A stretch of 64,000 nucleotides of DNA, taken from positions 372,001 to 436,000 of the forward strand of contig JABWDB010000015.1 in assembly GCA_019614645.1 (NCBI GenBank). The letters are read 5' to 3'. The translations under genes and the position numbers were made by a program. The notes under the pieces are model-generated. The model was not told the origin of the DNA. It made no database searches and saw nothing but the letters and a program-made list of their open reading frames with translations. Below, piece after piece: positions 1-10,956 of this stretch. The stretch comes from Stratiolaelaps scimitus. Taxonomy: Eukaryota; Arthropoda; Arachnida; Mesostigmata; Laelapidae. The number at the start of each line of letters is the position of its first letter. Position 1 is the first letter of the stretch.

Positions 1-917
1 TCAATTCATTTACAATACAATTTCACTATAATTACATTCACGCAGCTGTTAGGTCAACTGTTGTGTTACCCTCATAAACACTCTGTATATACATTGCGTT
101 AATTGACTTTAGAGTGGTGTGTCTGACAAAGTGGCGAGTGTTATGCCACCTATAATAAAAATGACTTGGCAGATCTAGTGATCGCCACGATATAGCAGCG
201 GGACTAGCAGCCTTTGATCATTATTATTGAACGGTGTCCCTACAGACGAGCACATACAAATGTAAAGTATTGTGTAGCTTAATATATACAATGGTTCATA
301 CATTGTTCAGGGAAGTAGTTGGTTACAGCGAGGTGTCGGGTCAAGGCCATCATGGTCACCCCCCCCCTCCCCGTGGAGGCGATATTGCTGTTGTTGCTGT
401 TGATGTTGTTGGCTTTTGTAAAAACCGCTCTTATGTTAATCACGCAGAAAAGAACTGGGTGCTGCTGTCGCGTGTTGCTGGGCGGCTCCGTTCGTGCTTC
501 ACACGACGAAGTCAGTTCCCATCGCTTATGGGTGAGATCATGGATCATGGATTGCTCGTAAGTATCGAATGCAAGTCAACTTGGCCAGCCAAGCAACCAC
601 AATTGATCTGCGTTTGATTCATCTGAGGCTCTTACGAAGGTATAGTGTACAAGCAGCTAAGTTTGCCTAAGTTTCACACAGCTAAGTTCTGTCTAACCCG
701 CCTCACGGCTGCATCACGGACGGTCGACGAGTTCAAGCCGTAGACCGTTATTGCGTTACGTTAGACGAACAATATCACATCGAACGTCGACCAAGCGTCT
801 ACTCCGATCTGAATCCGATCAGGGCGAAGCGAATATCAAGCGTTTCTTTGACGCTTGTATATTGCCAGCTGTAGAGAAACCGGCGTCCACCGTCTCCTAG
901 GAAAAGTCTCCGAGAAA
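1..917. other. Upstream flank of the gustatory receptor gene
   Basis: Nothing recognisable is seen here. Short frames at 234-617 overlap each other on both strands and look like chance. There is a C-run and a GTT-rich tract at about 360-415. The receptor promoter should lie at the right end of this stretch, but no convincing TATA box or initiator could be assigned. Confidence 0.5.
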
Positions 918-2009
918 ATGGCGGGATCCGATCAGAAGCATAGCTGGCCATTTTTCGCCACAGGATTTATTTGCGGCTTCGACGTGGGCCGCTCGACCAG
1001 GCCGTGCCTATCTCGGACGTTCGTCATAATTCGCCTATTCATACAAGGGTTGTTCATTTGCGCATCGAGCAATTATATTCTCAATATTTTTCAAAAGCCT
1101 CCAAGCTTTACAAGTGTAGTATTAGTGTCTTACGACACAATCCATAGTGTGCTGCTCGGCCAGATAACATGGCTTCTGTCATTCAAGCGGGCTACGATTT
1201 TGGAACTTGTCGAAACGTCAAATCAATCATGGACAATACACCTCGTTTTTTTGCTGTTTGGTGCACCATACACGATCTCTGGTGCGTCGACGTGCGCCAA
1301 AGCTATCGCCGAGGGCAGCATTTGGCTGGTAGCGACTGGTTCCCACCGAATGTGCTTACCTTACGTGAGGATCTTTCTGATCATGCTTTATCTCGAAGTC
1401 GTCAGCTCGCTGGAACAAAAAACCAAATCGATGCTAACGACGCTTGAGACAATGCCGCACATCCGAATCAAATCGCTCATCCGGCAGAAGTGGCTGATTC
1501 GGGACGTGGTGAGAAACGCGAATGGGTTATTTGCAGGGCCCCTAGCACTCATGTACCTCGAGATCTTTCTCGGCGGTATTGGAAGTGTCGCTCAGTTGGC
1601 GAAGGGCGCCGTTAATATTCGACGAGTCGCGATGGTCGTCGGTCATCTTGGCTTCGTGACGCAGCTGTATATAATTGCTGAGAGGAGCTCTCGGCTCAGT
1701 GAGCTGTTTGTTGACGTTGAGCGCAGCGCACTGAATAACCTGGAAGAGGGGCTATTTGGGGGTAAGCTTCAGACTAGCAGCGGATCGTCATTCGGCTGCG
1801 CGTTTGCCCAACTGCAGCTGCAGGTGCTCCGTTTTGACGACAAGTGGGATTCGCTCCGGGTGTCGTGTTTTACGCACAGCAGCTCCACGCTGATTTCATT
1901 TATGTCCGCGTGTGTGACTTGTATAGCCGTTGTGGTTCAGTTCGACTTTAAGGTTATCCGATCAATTAACGACCTTGCAGAGACCTATGGAAAAGACAGC
2001 TACCTCTAG
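918..2009 (+). CDS. Gustatory receptor-like seven-transmembrane chemoreceptor, single exon
   Basis: This is a 363-residue membrane protein of the arthropod gustatory receptor family, whose members act as ligand-gated cation channels in chemosensory neurons with an intracellular N-terminus. Several hydrophobic segments are visible: about residues 35-55, 68-88, 105-125, 148-165, 205-235, 245-262 and 325-345. The family signature near the C-terminus, TYhhhhhQF in the last membrane helix, reads TCIAVVVQF, so Tyr is replaced by Cys. A basic stretch before the sixth segment (LIRQKWLIRDVVRNANGLF) matches the usual GR layout. I chose the ATG at 918 (context aaaATGG) over the upstream in-frame start at 855, which would add 21 residues with no GR character. 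No intron is needed and the frame is intact to TAG. The ligand is unknown; tastant or carbon dioxide sensing cannot be told from sequence. Confidence 0.82.
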   Translation: MAGSDQKHSWPFFATGFICGFDVGRSTRPCLSRTFVIIRLFIQGLFICASSNYILNIFQKPPSFTSVVLVSYDTIHSVLLGQITWLLSFKRATILELVETSNQSWTIHLVFLLFGAPYTISGASTCAKAIAEGSIWLVATGSHRMCLPYVRIFLIMLYLEVVSSLEQKTKSMLTTLETMPHIRIKSLIRQKWLIRDVVRNANGLFAGPLALMYLEIFLGGIGSVAQLAKGAVNIRRVAMVVGHLGFVTQLYIIAERSSRLSELFVDVERSALNNLEEGLFGGKLQTSSGSSFGCAFAQLQLQVLRFDDKWDSLRVSCFTHSSSTLISFMSACVTCIAVVVQFDFKVIRSINDLAETYGKDSYL

Positions 2010-2243
2010 CGACCGGTTACCTCTAGGCCTGACCTATTTTATGCAAAGCGCGGGTCCTGGGTCCTTATGACATGAGCCACGACGGGTGGTCGTTTTGAGC
2101 GCAGGGAAATGTTTTCAGTTAACCTTCTCTGGGGCCAGCCAACCTTCTTCATACACGTTGTATTCATTCGTTAAAATTGCATTGCTAATGATAATTTTTC
2201 ACTGAAAGATAAAAACGAGTGATTTGAGTTGTGACCCGCCGAA

Positions 2244-2300
2244 GGTTAAAGGTTTTATTGGTCTATTAAAGGAGCTGAAATGTTGAACATGCACATGTTT
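2244..2300 (-). repeat. SINE family A, 3' fragment
   Basis: The reverse complement carries the family A tail: CAGCTCCTTTAATAGACC followed by AATAAAACCTTTAACC. The tRNA-like head is missing. Confidence 0.55.
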
Positions 2301-3089
2301 TAATTAGAGCTAATGAACAAACATCAAATACCTCTGCTAGCATCGACGAGCAACATCCGCAATCCGGGACGAGTGGACAAGGCCGCGAGTCGGGTGTATG
2401 ACAACATCGTATGTTAATTGTAGCAAGAATATTCGAGAATCTGCTATACTAATTGTGCCCAGCAAGACAGAACCTGTGTTGGCTCCGTACGTGCTGATGA
2501 CGTGGAACAGCCTATTGTAGTGCGTTAGCGGATACGGTGGCCAATGGCAATAGGCCACACAGAACGTGTCTATGTCGAATAAAGAATAAACATATAAAGG
2601 CAAAGCCAGATAATCAGCGTTCGATTTCACATCTGTACCTGTCCGAGAGCTTATCAACCCCTGTATATATATATATATATATATATATATCTGTGTGCTC
2701 TGCGGGTTTGGACACTTTTATGTGATGAAAACATTTATATCAAACTGTTCTTACTGCCCGCTCACGGTTGTGGCCATAGACGCCTATTGTTCAGGTCGTT
2801 GTTGTTATTTGCTATAATATTTTTGTTGGAATTATTATGATCTGGATGTTCGTTTCTATGATGTCACAGAGAAATCATCACTAAATATATAAATGTACTA
2901 ATAGTAAGTATATGTTATTCGTTTGCTGTTGTTGACCGTCCACGAAACGAGGAGGAATGTAGCCAATTTAACATGAAGACATGAAGACGTTCATGTTGTA
3001 TTTATAGTGAATATTAATTAACTGTTTATATTTTGCATTTGGTCCAATTCGATTAATAGTATATATATATAAAGTTTTCAGGCTAAGCC

Positions 3090-3255
3090 ACAGCCAACAT
3101 TTAACGCTCATGGAACTGCTTTTAGCATTGCTTGATAAGAGAGACCTCTCCCGCCCCACTTAAATGCAAATGTGCAACGGTGGAGATTGAACCCGTGGGT
3201 GCAGCTGCGTGTTGCTCTCCTCCGGTTGCAAGGCAGGCGCGCACGAACGTACCAC
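3090..3255 (-). repeat. SINE family B, near full-length copy
   Basis: Read on the minus strand, a tRNA-like head (about 3250 to 3180) contains a B-box-like GGGTTCAATCTC at 3195-3184. It is followed by a body ending in AGCATT...AGTTCC...GTTAAATGTTGGCTG (3140 to 3093). The same body recurs at 63350-63394 with about three quarters identity by eye. The head-to-tail order is that of a tRNA-derived SINE. The A box is not clear, so this copy may be old. Confidence 0.45.
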
Positions 3256-3302
3256 CACCAGGACACCTGGGGTCTCGACAAACTTACCTATATATATATA
3301 AG

Positions 3303-3377
3303 AGACATATAAGAGAGCTTAAGCATTATGAAATTGCAGCTCCTTCAATAAACCAATAAAGTCTTACCCTTACCTTA
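3303..3377 (+). repeat. SINE family A, 3' half
   Basis: It contains ACATATAAGAGAGCTTAAGC, then AAATTGCAGCTCCTTCAATA and AACCAATAAAG, ending in a (CTTACC)-type simple tail. It matches 21260-21330 closely and abuts the family B copy that lies head-on to its left. Confidence 0.7.
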
Positions 3378-3388
3378 GCTCGATATAC

Positions 3389-3390
<2 letters not shown>

Positions 3391-3447
<57 letters not shown>

Positions 3448-3450
3448 TAT
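3391..3450. repeat. (TA)n microsatellite
   Basis: About 60 bases of nearly pure TA dinucleotide, with one phase slip near 3440. Confidence 0.95.
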
Positions 3451-5425
3451 GTACATACAACAAACACACGATATCGGTTCGATGTTTCATTTCGTCCGTT
3501 AAATACGTTCTCTATTTATTTGGCACTCATATATACAATGCAGCCGCTGCAATGATCACGTCCGACTTCTACATATTACCCCCGCACGCGTAGGAGTAAC
3601 CCAAACTACAGCTGACTTGACTGTATCTGTCGTCTCTCATTCCACCCAACGGAAAATACATACACGGCTTGCTTGACGTGTGCAGCGGCGGTGGCGTCAG
3701 CAGTCCAACTGTCGGTTTTTTTTATTGTTGATGTTGTCGTTGTTATTATTGTGAATTGACTGTCAACCTTCTCCGCCGCTAAAATCCGGCCCTTAACAGC
3801 TTATCCTCCCGGCTAACTCATTGTGCTGTGTGCTCTATACAATGTGTACAACTAGTTAAGTACTTGCACTGTCAACGACGAGGTGAGCAGGCACTGCTCG
3901 TATGTCGTCGTGTGTCGATCACCTCCCCCCCACAAACGCCACCCCCATCGTGTTCGGCGACCCTGACCGGCTCCAATCGGCTCGCCGTGAACAGAGAACG
4001 CCGTTTAGTGCTATCTATAATAAGTCGGTACAATCGCATCGAGAAGCTTGGACCTAGTGGCCGGCATCGTCGATAGGATCCGCAAACAATTGATACAATT
4101 GCCACCGTTCGTCAAATGCGACTAGAGTCGAACATTGTTCATATTGACATTTGCCTGTGAACACGTACTGTATCCGTGCGTAGCGAGCGGGCCGATCTGG
4201 CAACAGCCGGAATTACGCAATCAGTCGCGGCCGACGACGACACCACGGGTGGTGTAGAGGTGACACGCGTAATAGCCGCTTGCGATAAGACGTCTTCAAT
4301 CAATGCCCAATGATTACTTCTGCTGAAGACGATGTTCTGCTGTGGAACACCTGGCGGCGGACCCATCCCTCGTTCCCTCATGGGGTGATGGACGTGCTGA
4401 CTTACAACGGTGATCGATCCTCTGCGCATCGCTTGACGCTCAACACCACCACGGGTATACACACACACACACACACGACATTTTTCTGTGTATAGATGCC
4501 TGTATTGCCCATGCATTCGAGTACGTGGTAGTCATTCGCGCTGCCCCTGGTGTCAGAATGAGTAATGACACTCGGGGAGACCTGTCCGCAAGTGACCATG
4601 TGTATGCGTACACTTAAGTAAAAAAAAACTACGGTGCCTTCTTCTCTCTACATATTGCTACTGAAGGCTTGAGGGACTTGAGCACGTTGTGCTTCCAAGG
4701 CACAGCGAGAAAGTCGAGCCTTCAGCAATCCCGACCCGAGGCGACGTTTTTGAGTCACGATGTACTTCAAATGATTTACGATATCCGAAACTTCGATGTC
4801 GTTGTGAAACCTTTTTCAGACCTTTGTAGATCTTCTGAAGGAGCGCCATTCTCTATTCCTCGGGGACGAGACGCAAACATCTCGAGTTTTCAGGTGTATT
4901 TTTGGAAGATAACTCGCAAAGCCAAGAAGAGGAACAGTCAATCCATTTTTATACCCTGGATTCCTTCTAAGTAGATCCTCCTTGCTTGCTTCTAAGTTAG
5001 CTCGCTTCGAAGAAGTCATGAACATGTATAAAAGATACAAGTAGTGATAAATCCCGGCAAACATAGCGCAAACTACAATTACTCACACGACTTCGTGCTC
5101 GTGTGAACTCAGGGGGGTCATGAACGTTAGGAGGTCGCCTCAAGTGCTCCACTCGACTTCATGTAGAGACCCATTTTCGCTAGCGGAACAGCCCTACCCT
5201 TCGACGGCACTGAGCCCTTGGAAGTCCCCAGAGGTCCAGCGGTATCAACAATCCGCCGATGGAGAGCAGCCAAGTGAAGAGGGCGTATTTGAACGGAGTG
5301 TCAGTCAAACATATACACACATCTATACATTATAATCCCTGTCGTTCGAGAACACGTCAAAAATGCAGTACCATAGTAAGATTGCAACAGTGTGTGCGTG
5401 TGGCCTTCTTCACTAACACCGCGTT

Positions 5426-5464
<39 letters not shown>

Positions 5465-5933
5465 GTTGTCTTATTAATTCTTCTAGTTTCTTGTACTCTG
5501 AACATCAACATTGACTATCCGCTTGTATCGTATCGTCTATCCATGTATTATGTATGCGCTTCTCTGCTTGTAACGCTTCTCAGTGAACCATTGGCCTAGA
5601 AACGATGTGTCGCTGTTAACGAGTTGCTCCCGATCTGTGCGCCAAGAGTCCTCAGCAGCACTAATGTTGTGACGAGGGTACATTGAGTTGAGATGTCTTA
5701 TGCCCGAGGCACGATCGCGCCAACGGGCTACGTGCAATTAGTGTTATGTGGGCGTATTGCACGCTGCGAACGCTGGGCAATTCTCCGTCTTGGTAGCGGT
5801 CCCCTCGCTGGGACGACCTCCATTCCTCGAGCATACTTCAGAGTTCGACTGACCGCAGTCAGTGAAGATATTGGGAGGAAACTTGCGTTGGATTTTCGTC
5901 GGCAGCGACACCGCAAACTCCGGTGGGACCACC

Positions 5934-6168
5934 TCAGAAAACAACGGCCTTTCGGTGAGCGAGCTGCACGCTGGGGTTGTTATTTTCCTGCGAGAGCTTG
6001 TGAGGGATCATCTGTCGTGGCGGTGTAGGCGGATGCGGGATGGTGGTTAGCGGTGCCATCGATATGCTCAGGGCCATATTACCCAAGGACGTGTACTTGA
6101 ACAGGCCGCCTGATGCCGCTGTAGGTGCGCGGGCCGAGTCGGCGAGCAGGTACGAACAGTAACTGAAC
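5934..6168 (-). CDS. FRMD6: FRMD6-like gene, terminal exon
   Basis: The acceptor is tgttctccacag|GTTCAG at 6168. It completes codon 749 in phase 2 and then reads 77 residues to TGA at 5936-5934. The sequence includes a proline patch (PHPPTPPRQ) and ends RKAVVF. The Phi-x-Phi-COOH ending fits a class II PDZ ligand. FRMD6 in vertebrates also ends in hydrophobic residues. The exon has no ATG near its start, so a simple open-frame scan misses it. Confidence 0.65.
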
Positions 6169-6282
6169 CTGTGGAGAACATAGCCGAAGTCGAGAGATGA
6201 GATAGGTTAGAAAATGGATCAGGTCAGTAGTGCTTGTATGTGAGATCAGTAGAGCTAATCTGATATAGTATATTTTTATGCT

Positions 6283-6316
<34 letters not shown>

Positions 6317-9300
6317 TGGCTGAGAGGTGTGTCCTTAGATGGGTCAGACAGATCATTTGACTCGACAGCTACAATGACGCGATCGCTTTGGATAATTGAT
6401 CGAAGTTGAATCGAATGACCCTTTAACGTCGTCGGCGTACTGACCTTCGATTGTCATTGCTGCCTGTTGTGGGATTTTGGCGCAAATTCGGTACGGTCTT
6501 CGGCATCAGGGAGCGATCCTGACACAGCGCGCTCATGAAGGGGAGGTCGTGTTGTGACGACTTGAGTCGCACTTCATCAAGAACGTCGGCCGAGTCCAAC
6601 GAGTCCGAACTGACGCCTACGTTTGCTGTCGACGCTGCGACGGAGTTGCGCAATGTCAGGTCACATTGCGATTTCGCCAGCTGCAAACGACAAGGAACAA
6701 ATTGGAACCAACGGACAAGCCGGGTTGGTGAGACAACTCTAACCACTGACACTAAGATAGTCTAACTCGATAGATTTGGCCATAATGGTGATAGCTGGAG
6801 CAGATAATCATTAACATGGTTAATTACGTTCTGAACTAAGATTTTCATGGAGCTTCGTTTGCGGCCGCGCCCACACGCCCCCCTTATCCCATCTGCAGAG
6901 GTTTATCGGCACTTGTTCGTATGAATCAGTACATTAATACGATGAGGTGTTAGGACGGAAATTTGCACCTCGACATTTCACGCCACAGCAGAGTTCGGTA
7001 GGGACCCGCCATCCAGGACATATCATACTACCGGTGTGATATAATGCATTGCGTTTGACCCGTATCCCCAGCCAGTGTGACGTTTTCTCTGCATCAGCCA
7101 GCTAAGCTGGCGTTAGAGCGTAAGAGTTCCCCGAGGAACTGCTATAACCCACAATTGTTTTTTTTAAAGAAATTTCAAGCATTTCTAAAGAAAACGCCTG
7201 AAAACCAAAAGGAATATTGAAGATAAGTGATTTTCCTTCGACCCAGCAACATCGTCCAGCTCCGTGCAACTCAGACTTACGTGCAACAGCTCGGGCTCAG
7301 AGTAGACCTTGCTGTGCGGACTGCGAGAAAGCGATGAAATGCCGATTTTCGTTCGAGGCTTCACTGGCGGAGGTCGCGGCTTTTGGTGGCCCGCGAACGA
7401 TGTGCTTCTCGTAGCTGGTTGAGGAGCACCTCGTAGTTGGGCGTGAGGATTTTTGAGGAAAAGCGGAGTGGCTTTTTGAGGCGTACAACTGTCCGAGAGG
7501 TACTCCTCGGAGGTCGCCTTCATTGCGTCCACGTACGACACAGCTATCCGCAAATCAGCTAGAAAATCGAACAGAATCATCGTATGTATAGTCGTTTATA
7601 ACACTTCCAATATATATATATATATATATATACAGTGATTAGAAATTAATGCATTCGGCCGATAGTCTTGGACCTGTCGCCTTAATTGTTCTCGTTATCG
7701 ATAATATTGCTAGACATATTCTGCAGGAATATGGTTGTGGTTGTGGTACTGTTAACAATTTGTTACGATACAAGGACAATCCTTTTCATATCTGTCTTGC
7801 ACAACCTACTTTGGGGTTTGTGGTGATGATAGAATGAGACATTCGCTAGCGCAATGTTATCGAGGCTGATTGCTTTGTCCAGTGTTGACGTCTCTGGTAC
7901 CGACTTGAGCAGCGCTGCCGACGAGTTGAGCGTGTCAGTCGACGTGGGACATCTGGACGGGTAATTGCTGCGTTCGTTGTTGATTCCATACGACGGTCTG
8001 ACGTCGGGACCACCTGATGCCAGAGGGTGGTGGCTGGTAATGGTGACGTCCTTCGCCAGCAGCAATTTATTGTGATAGCTGAGATTGTGCTCGGACAGCG
8101 CTCTCTTGTTGAGGTTCTCGAGGGTGCCGTAATCCGAGCAGCCACCGCCTGTTTCCTTGTTGAGGTGCGATGAGGGCAACGACTCGAGCGAGACGGCTGC
8201 CGGCACCGGCGAGTCATCATCCTCTTCGCTCTCCGGAGACTGTGGCTTATCGGACATTACTCCCGATGTTGTGTTCGAAGAACTGCTACTGATTACCGAT
8301 ATCCGCGGATCGCTACCGCTCAGTGCCGGCGAACTGTGCCGGCTCAGCGTGTTGCCAAGTGGATTGCCGTCGAGGAGAGCGCTTTTGATTGGCGTCTGCG
8401 TGCCAGCGACCCGAACGCACGAGCTAACAGCTTCGCCCGGATCGCAAATGTACGATTCGCGGTACTTGGCAACGCTGTTTCGCCGTTCGACATTGCGCAG
8501 CTCGGCCAGCCGCGGCTGCATCGCCATATTGAATTGATGGGTGCGCTTGCACAGTTCGAGTAGAGCGCCCGCGATCGCCTCCGACGGACAGTTGTAGACA
8601 AACTTAAGTAGCTGACGACATCGTCCCTCCAATCGTACCACGAAGCGTCGCCGATCGAACGTCAACTTCGAGATGTCGGACCACGGGAACACCGTTTCCT
8701 TCGTGATGATAACGTTGCAGCTCTGACTCGCGAGAACCGGCGTCGTTATCGGCTGATACACCTGAATGCCCTGCGCCGACACCCCAAGTAGGGTGAAGTC
8801 GAAGGTGGACTTCTTCTGCTGCACGCGATAGACATGCATGGCGAACTCCTGTGACTCCTTGATGAACGCCAGCTGGGCCGTACTCCGATTGAGGTTTTGG
8901 TGGTCCCGATGCATCAGCGGCAGATTGGCGACAATGAACGACTCACCAACCGTCTGCACGAGGTTCCAGGGGAAGTACTGGCTCGGCTGGAAGTATCTGC
9001 CCTGATGTCTTGCCGGATCGTAGTTGCCGAGGTCGGCCTGAAGTGCCAACGACGCCAATATGAACGCTTTCTCTTGACTCATTGCCCAGTCGTGAGCGAG
9101 CAGATTCGTCCTCACTTGCTGATAGTAGTGGTGACACGCGACCCGGTCCTGCTGTACAAACATCATACAGTCGACGAAGTACAGCACCCGCAAGTGCAAT
9201 GTGATTAGCGGCCGGCCGTGGCCATCTAGTCCCGCCGAGGTGGGGCCCTTCCAGCCTTTGGGTGCGAGCTTTGCCAATCGAACTTCCTGGTCGACGAAGC

Positions 9301-9970
9301 AGAACTCTGGCGACTCCCCAGGCACGCCTCCCAGTTGAACCTGTTTCGCAAGGCCAAATAGCTGCGAGTCGACAATGCCGAGGTAACAGCACAGCTGGTC
9401 GAAGATGTCCTGGACGGTGCATTTTAACTGCAAAAAACCGAAATACATTGACGCCGCATATGGCCACGTTAATTTGAGTTATCGATGATATGACCAGCAC
9501 AACAGGAACTATTGGAATACTAATCGTCATATGTGTCTCAGTAGGAAAAAAAAGTAGGCATCTGGATCATTACTATCCATAGCTATATCACAATTTAGTT
9601 ACTAGCACACGACATTGTTGTCGAGTCTATCGAACACTAGTTCACCACCAGTTCAGGTTTAGGATAATGGGTGTCTTAAAATCCATCCCTCCATCCCAAT
9701 CGTATACGGCACCCATCTAGCGAGTCAGTCGATTGACACATCTTTGTTCTCCCCTTGCTTATGTGTAGATGTTAAGGAAATTATCTATTGATTCATTATT
9801 CAATCGTAATCGTACAAATCAGAGCAAGCACACAGCAGCAGCAGCACTTCACTAACCTCCACGGCGAAGTAGAGCGTCTGGTTGGTGAGCAGCTTGACGG
9901 CGACGTACTTACGGCCAAGCGGCAACGGTACGTCGCAGCGTGTGAACACCGATCGCAGATTTCGTCCCAT
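5934..9970 (-). CDS. FRMD6: FERM-domain protein of the FRMD6/Expanded (willin) family, five exons
   Basis: CDS on the minus strand joins 9970-9857, 9427-7810, 7558-7281, 6680-6445 and 6168-5934, giving 826 residues. All four introns are GT-AG and phases match at every junction (0, 1, 0, 2). Residues about 24-105 form the ubiquitin-like FERM lobe, 117-225 the central lobe (ALQADLGNY at 166-174) and 230-355 the PH-like lobe. The FERM-adjacent YRESYICD (360-367) is nearly the same as YRESYISD of vertebrate FRMD6, which fixes the family. The tail has a Ser-rich patch, TSGVMS (425-430), an acidic run, SLDNI (559-563), a PRPPPVKP tract and ends in AVVF. Known members recruit Hippo-pathway proteins to the apical cortex and restrain Yorkie/YAP. 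No PPxY motif is seen, unlike Drosophila Expanded. The start has good context (A at -3, G at +4). The assignment is strong; the symbol names the family and is not a tested one-to-one orthology. Confidence 0.88.
6282..6311. repeat. (TA)n microsatellite inside an intron of the FRMD6-like gene
   Basis: About 30 bases of TA repeat in the 276-base last intron (6444-6169). Confidence 0.9.
6445..6680 (-). CDS. FRMD6: FRMD6-like gene, exon 4
   Basis: The acceptor is ccttgtcgtttgcag|CTGGCG at 6680 and the donor is CGAAG|GTCAGT at 6445/6444. It encodes residues 671-748, Ser/Asp-rich (SSDSLDSADVLDEV) with no named domain. Without splicing the frame would stop within seven codons. Confidence 0.68.
7281..7558 (-). 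CDS. FRMD6: FRMD6-like gene, exon 3 (proline-rich linker)
   Basis: The acceptor is cgattttctag|CTGATT at 7558 and the donor is TTGCAC|GTAAGT at 7281/7280, a perfect consensus. It encodes residues 578-670 with EEYLSD, a basic proline-rich PRPPPVKPRTK and SEPELLH. The 251-base intron before it holds a short (TA)n at about 7611-7632. Confidence 0.72.
7810..9427 (-). CDS. FRMD6: FRMD6-like gene, exon 2 (most of the FERM domain)
   Basis: The acceptor is ggttttttgcag|TTAAAATGC at 9428/9427 and the donor is CCCCAAA|GTAGGT at 7810/7809. The exon encodes residues 39-577. Reading on past the donor would give only 15 more codons (to 7763) with no family character, which supports splicing here. Confidence 0.85.
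9857..9970 (-). CDS. FRMD6: FRMD6-like gene, first coding exon
   Basis: This exon encodes residues 1-38, from MGRNLRSV to TLYFAVE, the first strands of the ubiquitin-like lobe. The donor is GAG|GTTAGT at 9857/9856 in phase 0. A splice acceptor (gatttcag) lies at 9981-9979, so the exon body probably begins at 9978 with a short 5' UTR and an upstream non-coding exon. That upstream exon was not located. Confidence 0.8.
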
Positions 9971-10102
9971 TCTTCTGCCTGAAATCGCAACGAATCGCAC
10001 ACTCGGTTAGTGAATCACCCCGAAATCGTTCCTTTTAGTTTACTACGACCACGTAATGAATGATTCACGCATGCAAGAGGACGATGAGCATTGAAAAAGT
10101 GG

Positions 10103-10133
10103 GAGGTTCCTTTAATAAACCAATAAATATTTT
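10103..10133 (+). repeat. SINE family A, short 3' end fragment
   Basis: It carries GGTTCCTTTAATAAACCAAT followed by AAATA, the extreme 3' end of the family. The head is absent. Confidence 0.5.
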
Positions 10134-10919
10134 CCTCTTCCCCGCTCGCACGAACGTCACCAGCTGACCCCCCCAGGCGTGTTTACAGCCAGTCGGAAGA
10201 ATTTACCGTTGAATTTTTTTTATAAAATTTTAATTTTTAATTTTTTTTTAAATTTTCATTTGCCGTCGGAAGAGTCACTGACGGAAGCTGCGAAGTTTCC
10301 GAATCAGTTCATCGACCCTCGTCGTCGATATTTATTAAATTGTGTTGTTGTTGTTGCTGTTGTTGTTGTTGTTGTTCGCATTCTATTCGTGTTAATTATA
10401 TATCCAATGGTTGATCATTATTTTCATTAAGGTGAGTTCGGCGTAACTTCGATACGAAGTCGATAGTTCACTCCCTCAATCCTAATCCCTGTCCGGTTTG
10501 TGGTCGACATTTCAGTGACGGAAAGCAATCCATATATTTGACCTTCTATTTTTTTGGTTTTGTTTATTAATATTCACGTTGTCACTTCACGTAACGAATG
10601 CGGTGTTACGTTTGCTCTTGACACAAATAATAATAATAATCATAAAAAAATAAACACGCAACTGAAGGCAATTTATTTTGCTCGCCGTTCGTTCGGCTCA
10701 TCGCCGATTTCAAATGCACAAGTTTTCGAGCTGCGATCCCGGTTCGCGCATCCGTGACGCATCGAAGCATCGCCGTCGGACGGATGAAATATTGATTTGT
10801 AGTGGCCATATCCATACCCTTCTTGCGAAGGGTCTTATTGTCTTACGAATTTCCAAACTTCCAATCTGCTACCGTTTGCCACCTGGTCCGTTATCTTTGT
10901 GCAGCTGCCGTTCGAACGC

Positions 10920-10956
<37 letters not shown>

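Larger units (their letters stand above)
2010..5933. other. Region between the two convergent genes
   Basis: This holds the 3' ends of both genes, three SINE pieces (2244, 3093 and 3303), (TA)n at 2663-2690 and 3391-3450, (AC)n near 4458 and (CT)n at 5428-5460. A minus-strand frame at 2657-2337 (106 codons, hydrophobic) and a plus-strand frame at 4669-4974 are unrecognised and may be chance. An AATAAA at about 2579 is 570 bases past the receptor stop. No clear polyadenylation signal was found for the FERM gene. Confidence 0.4.
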
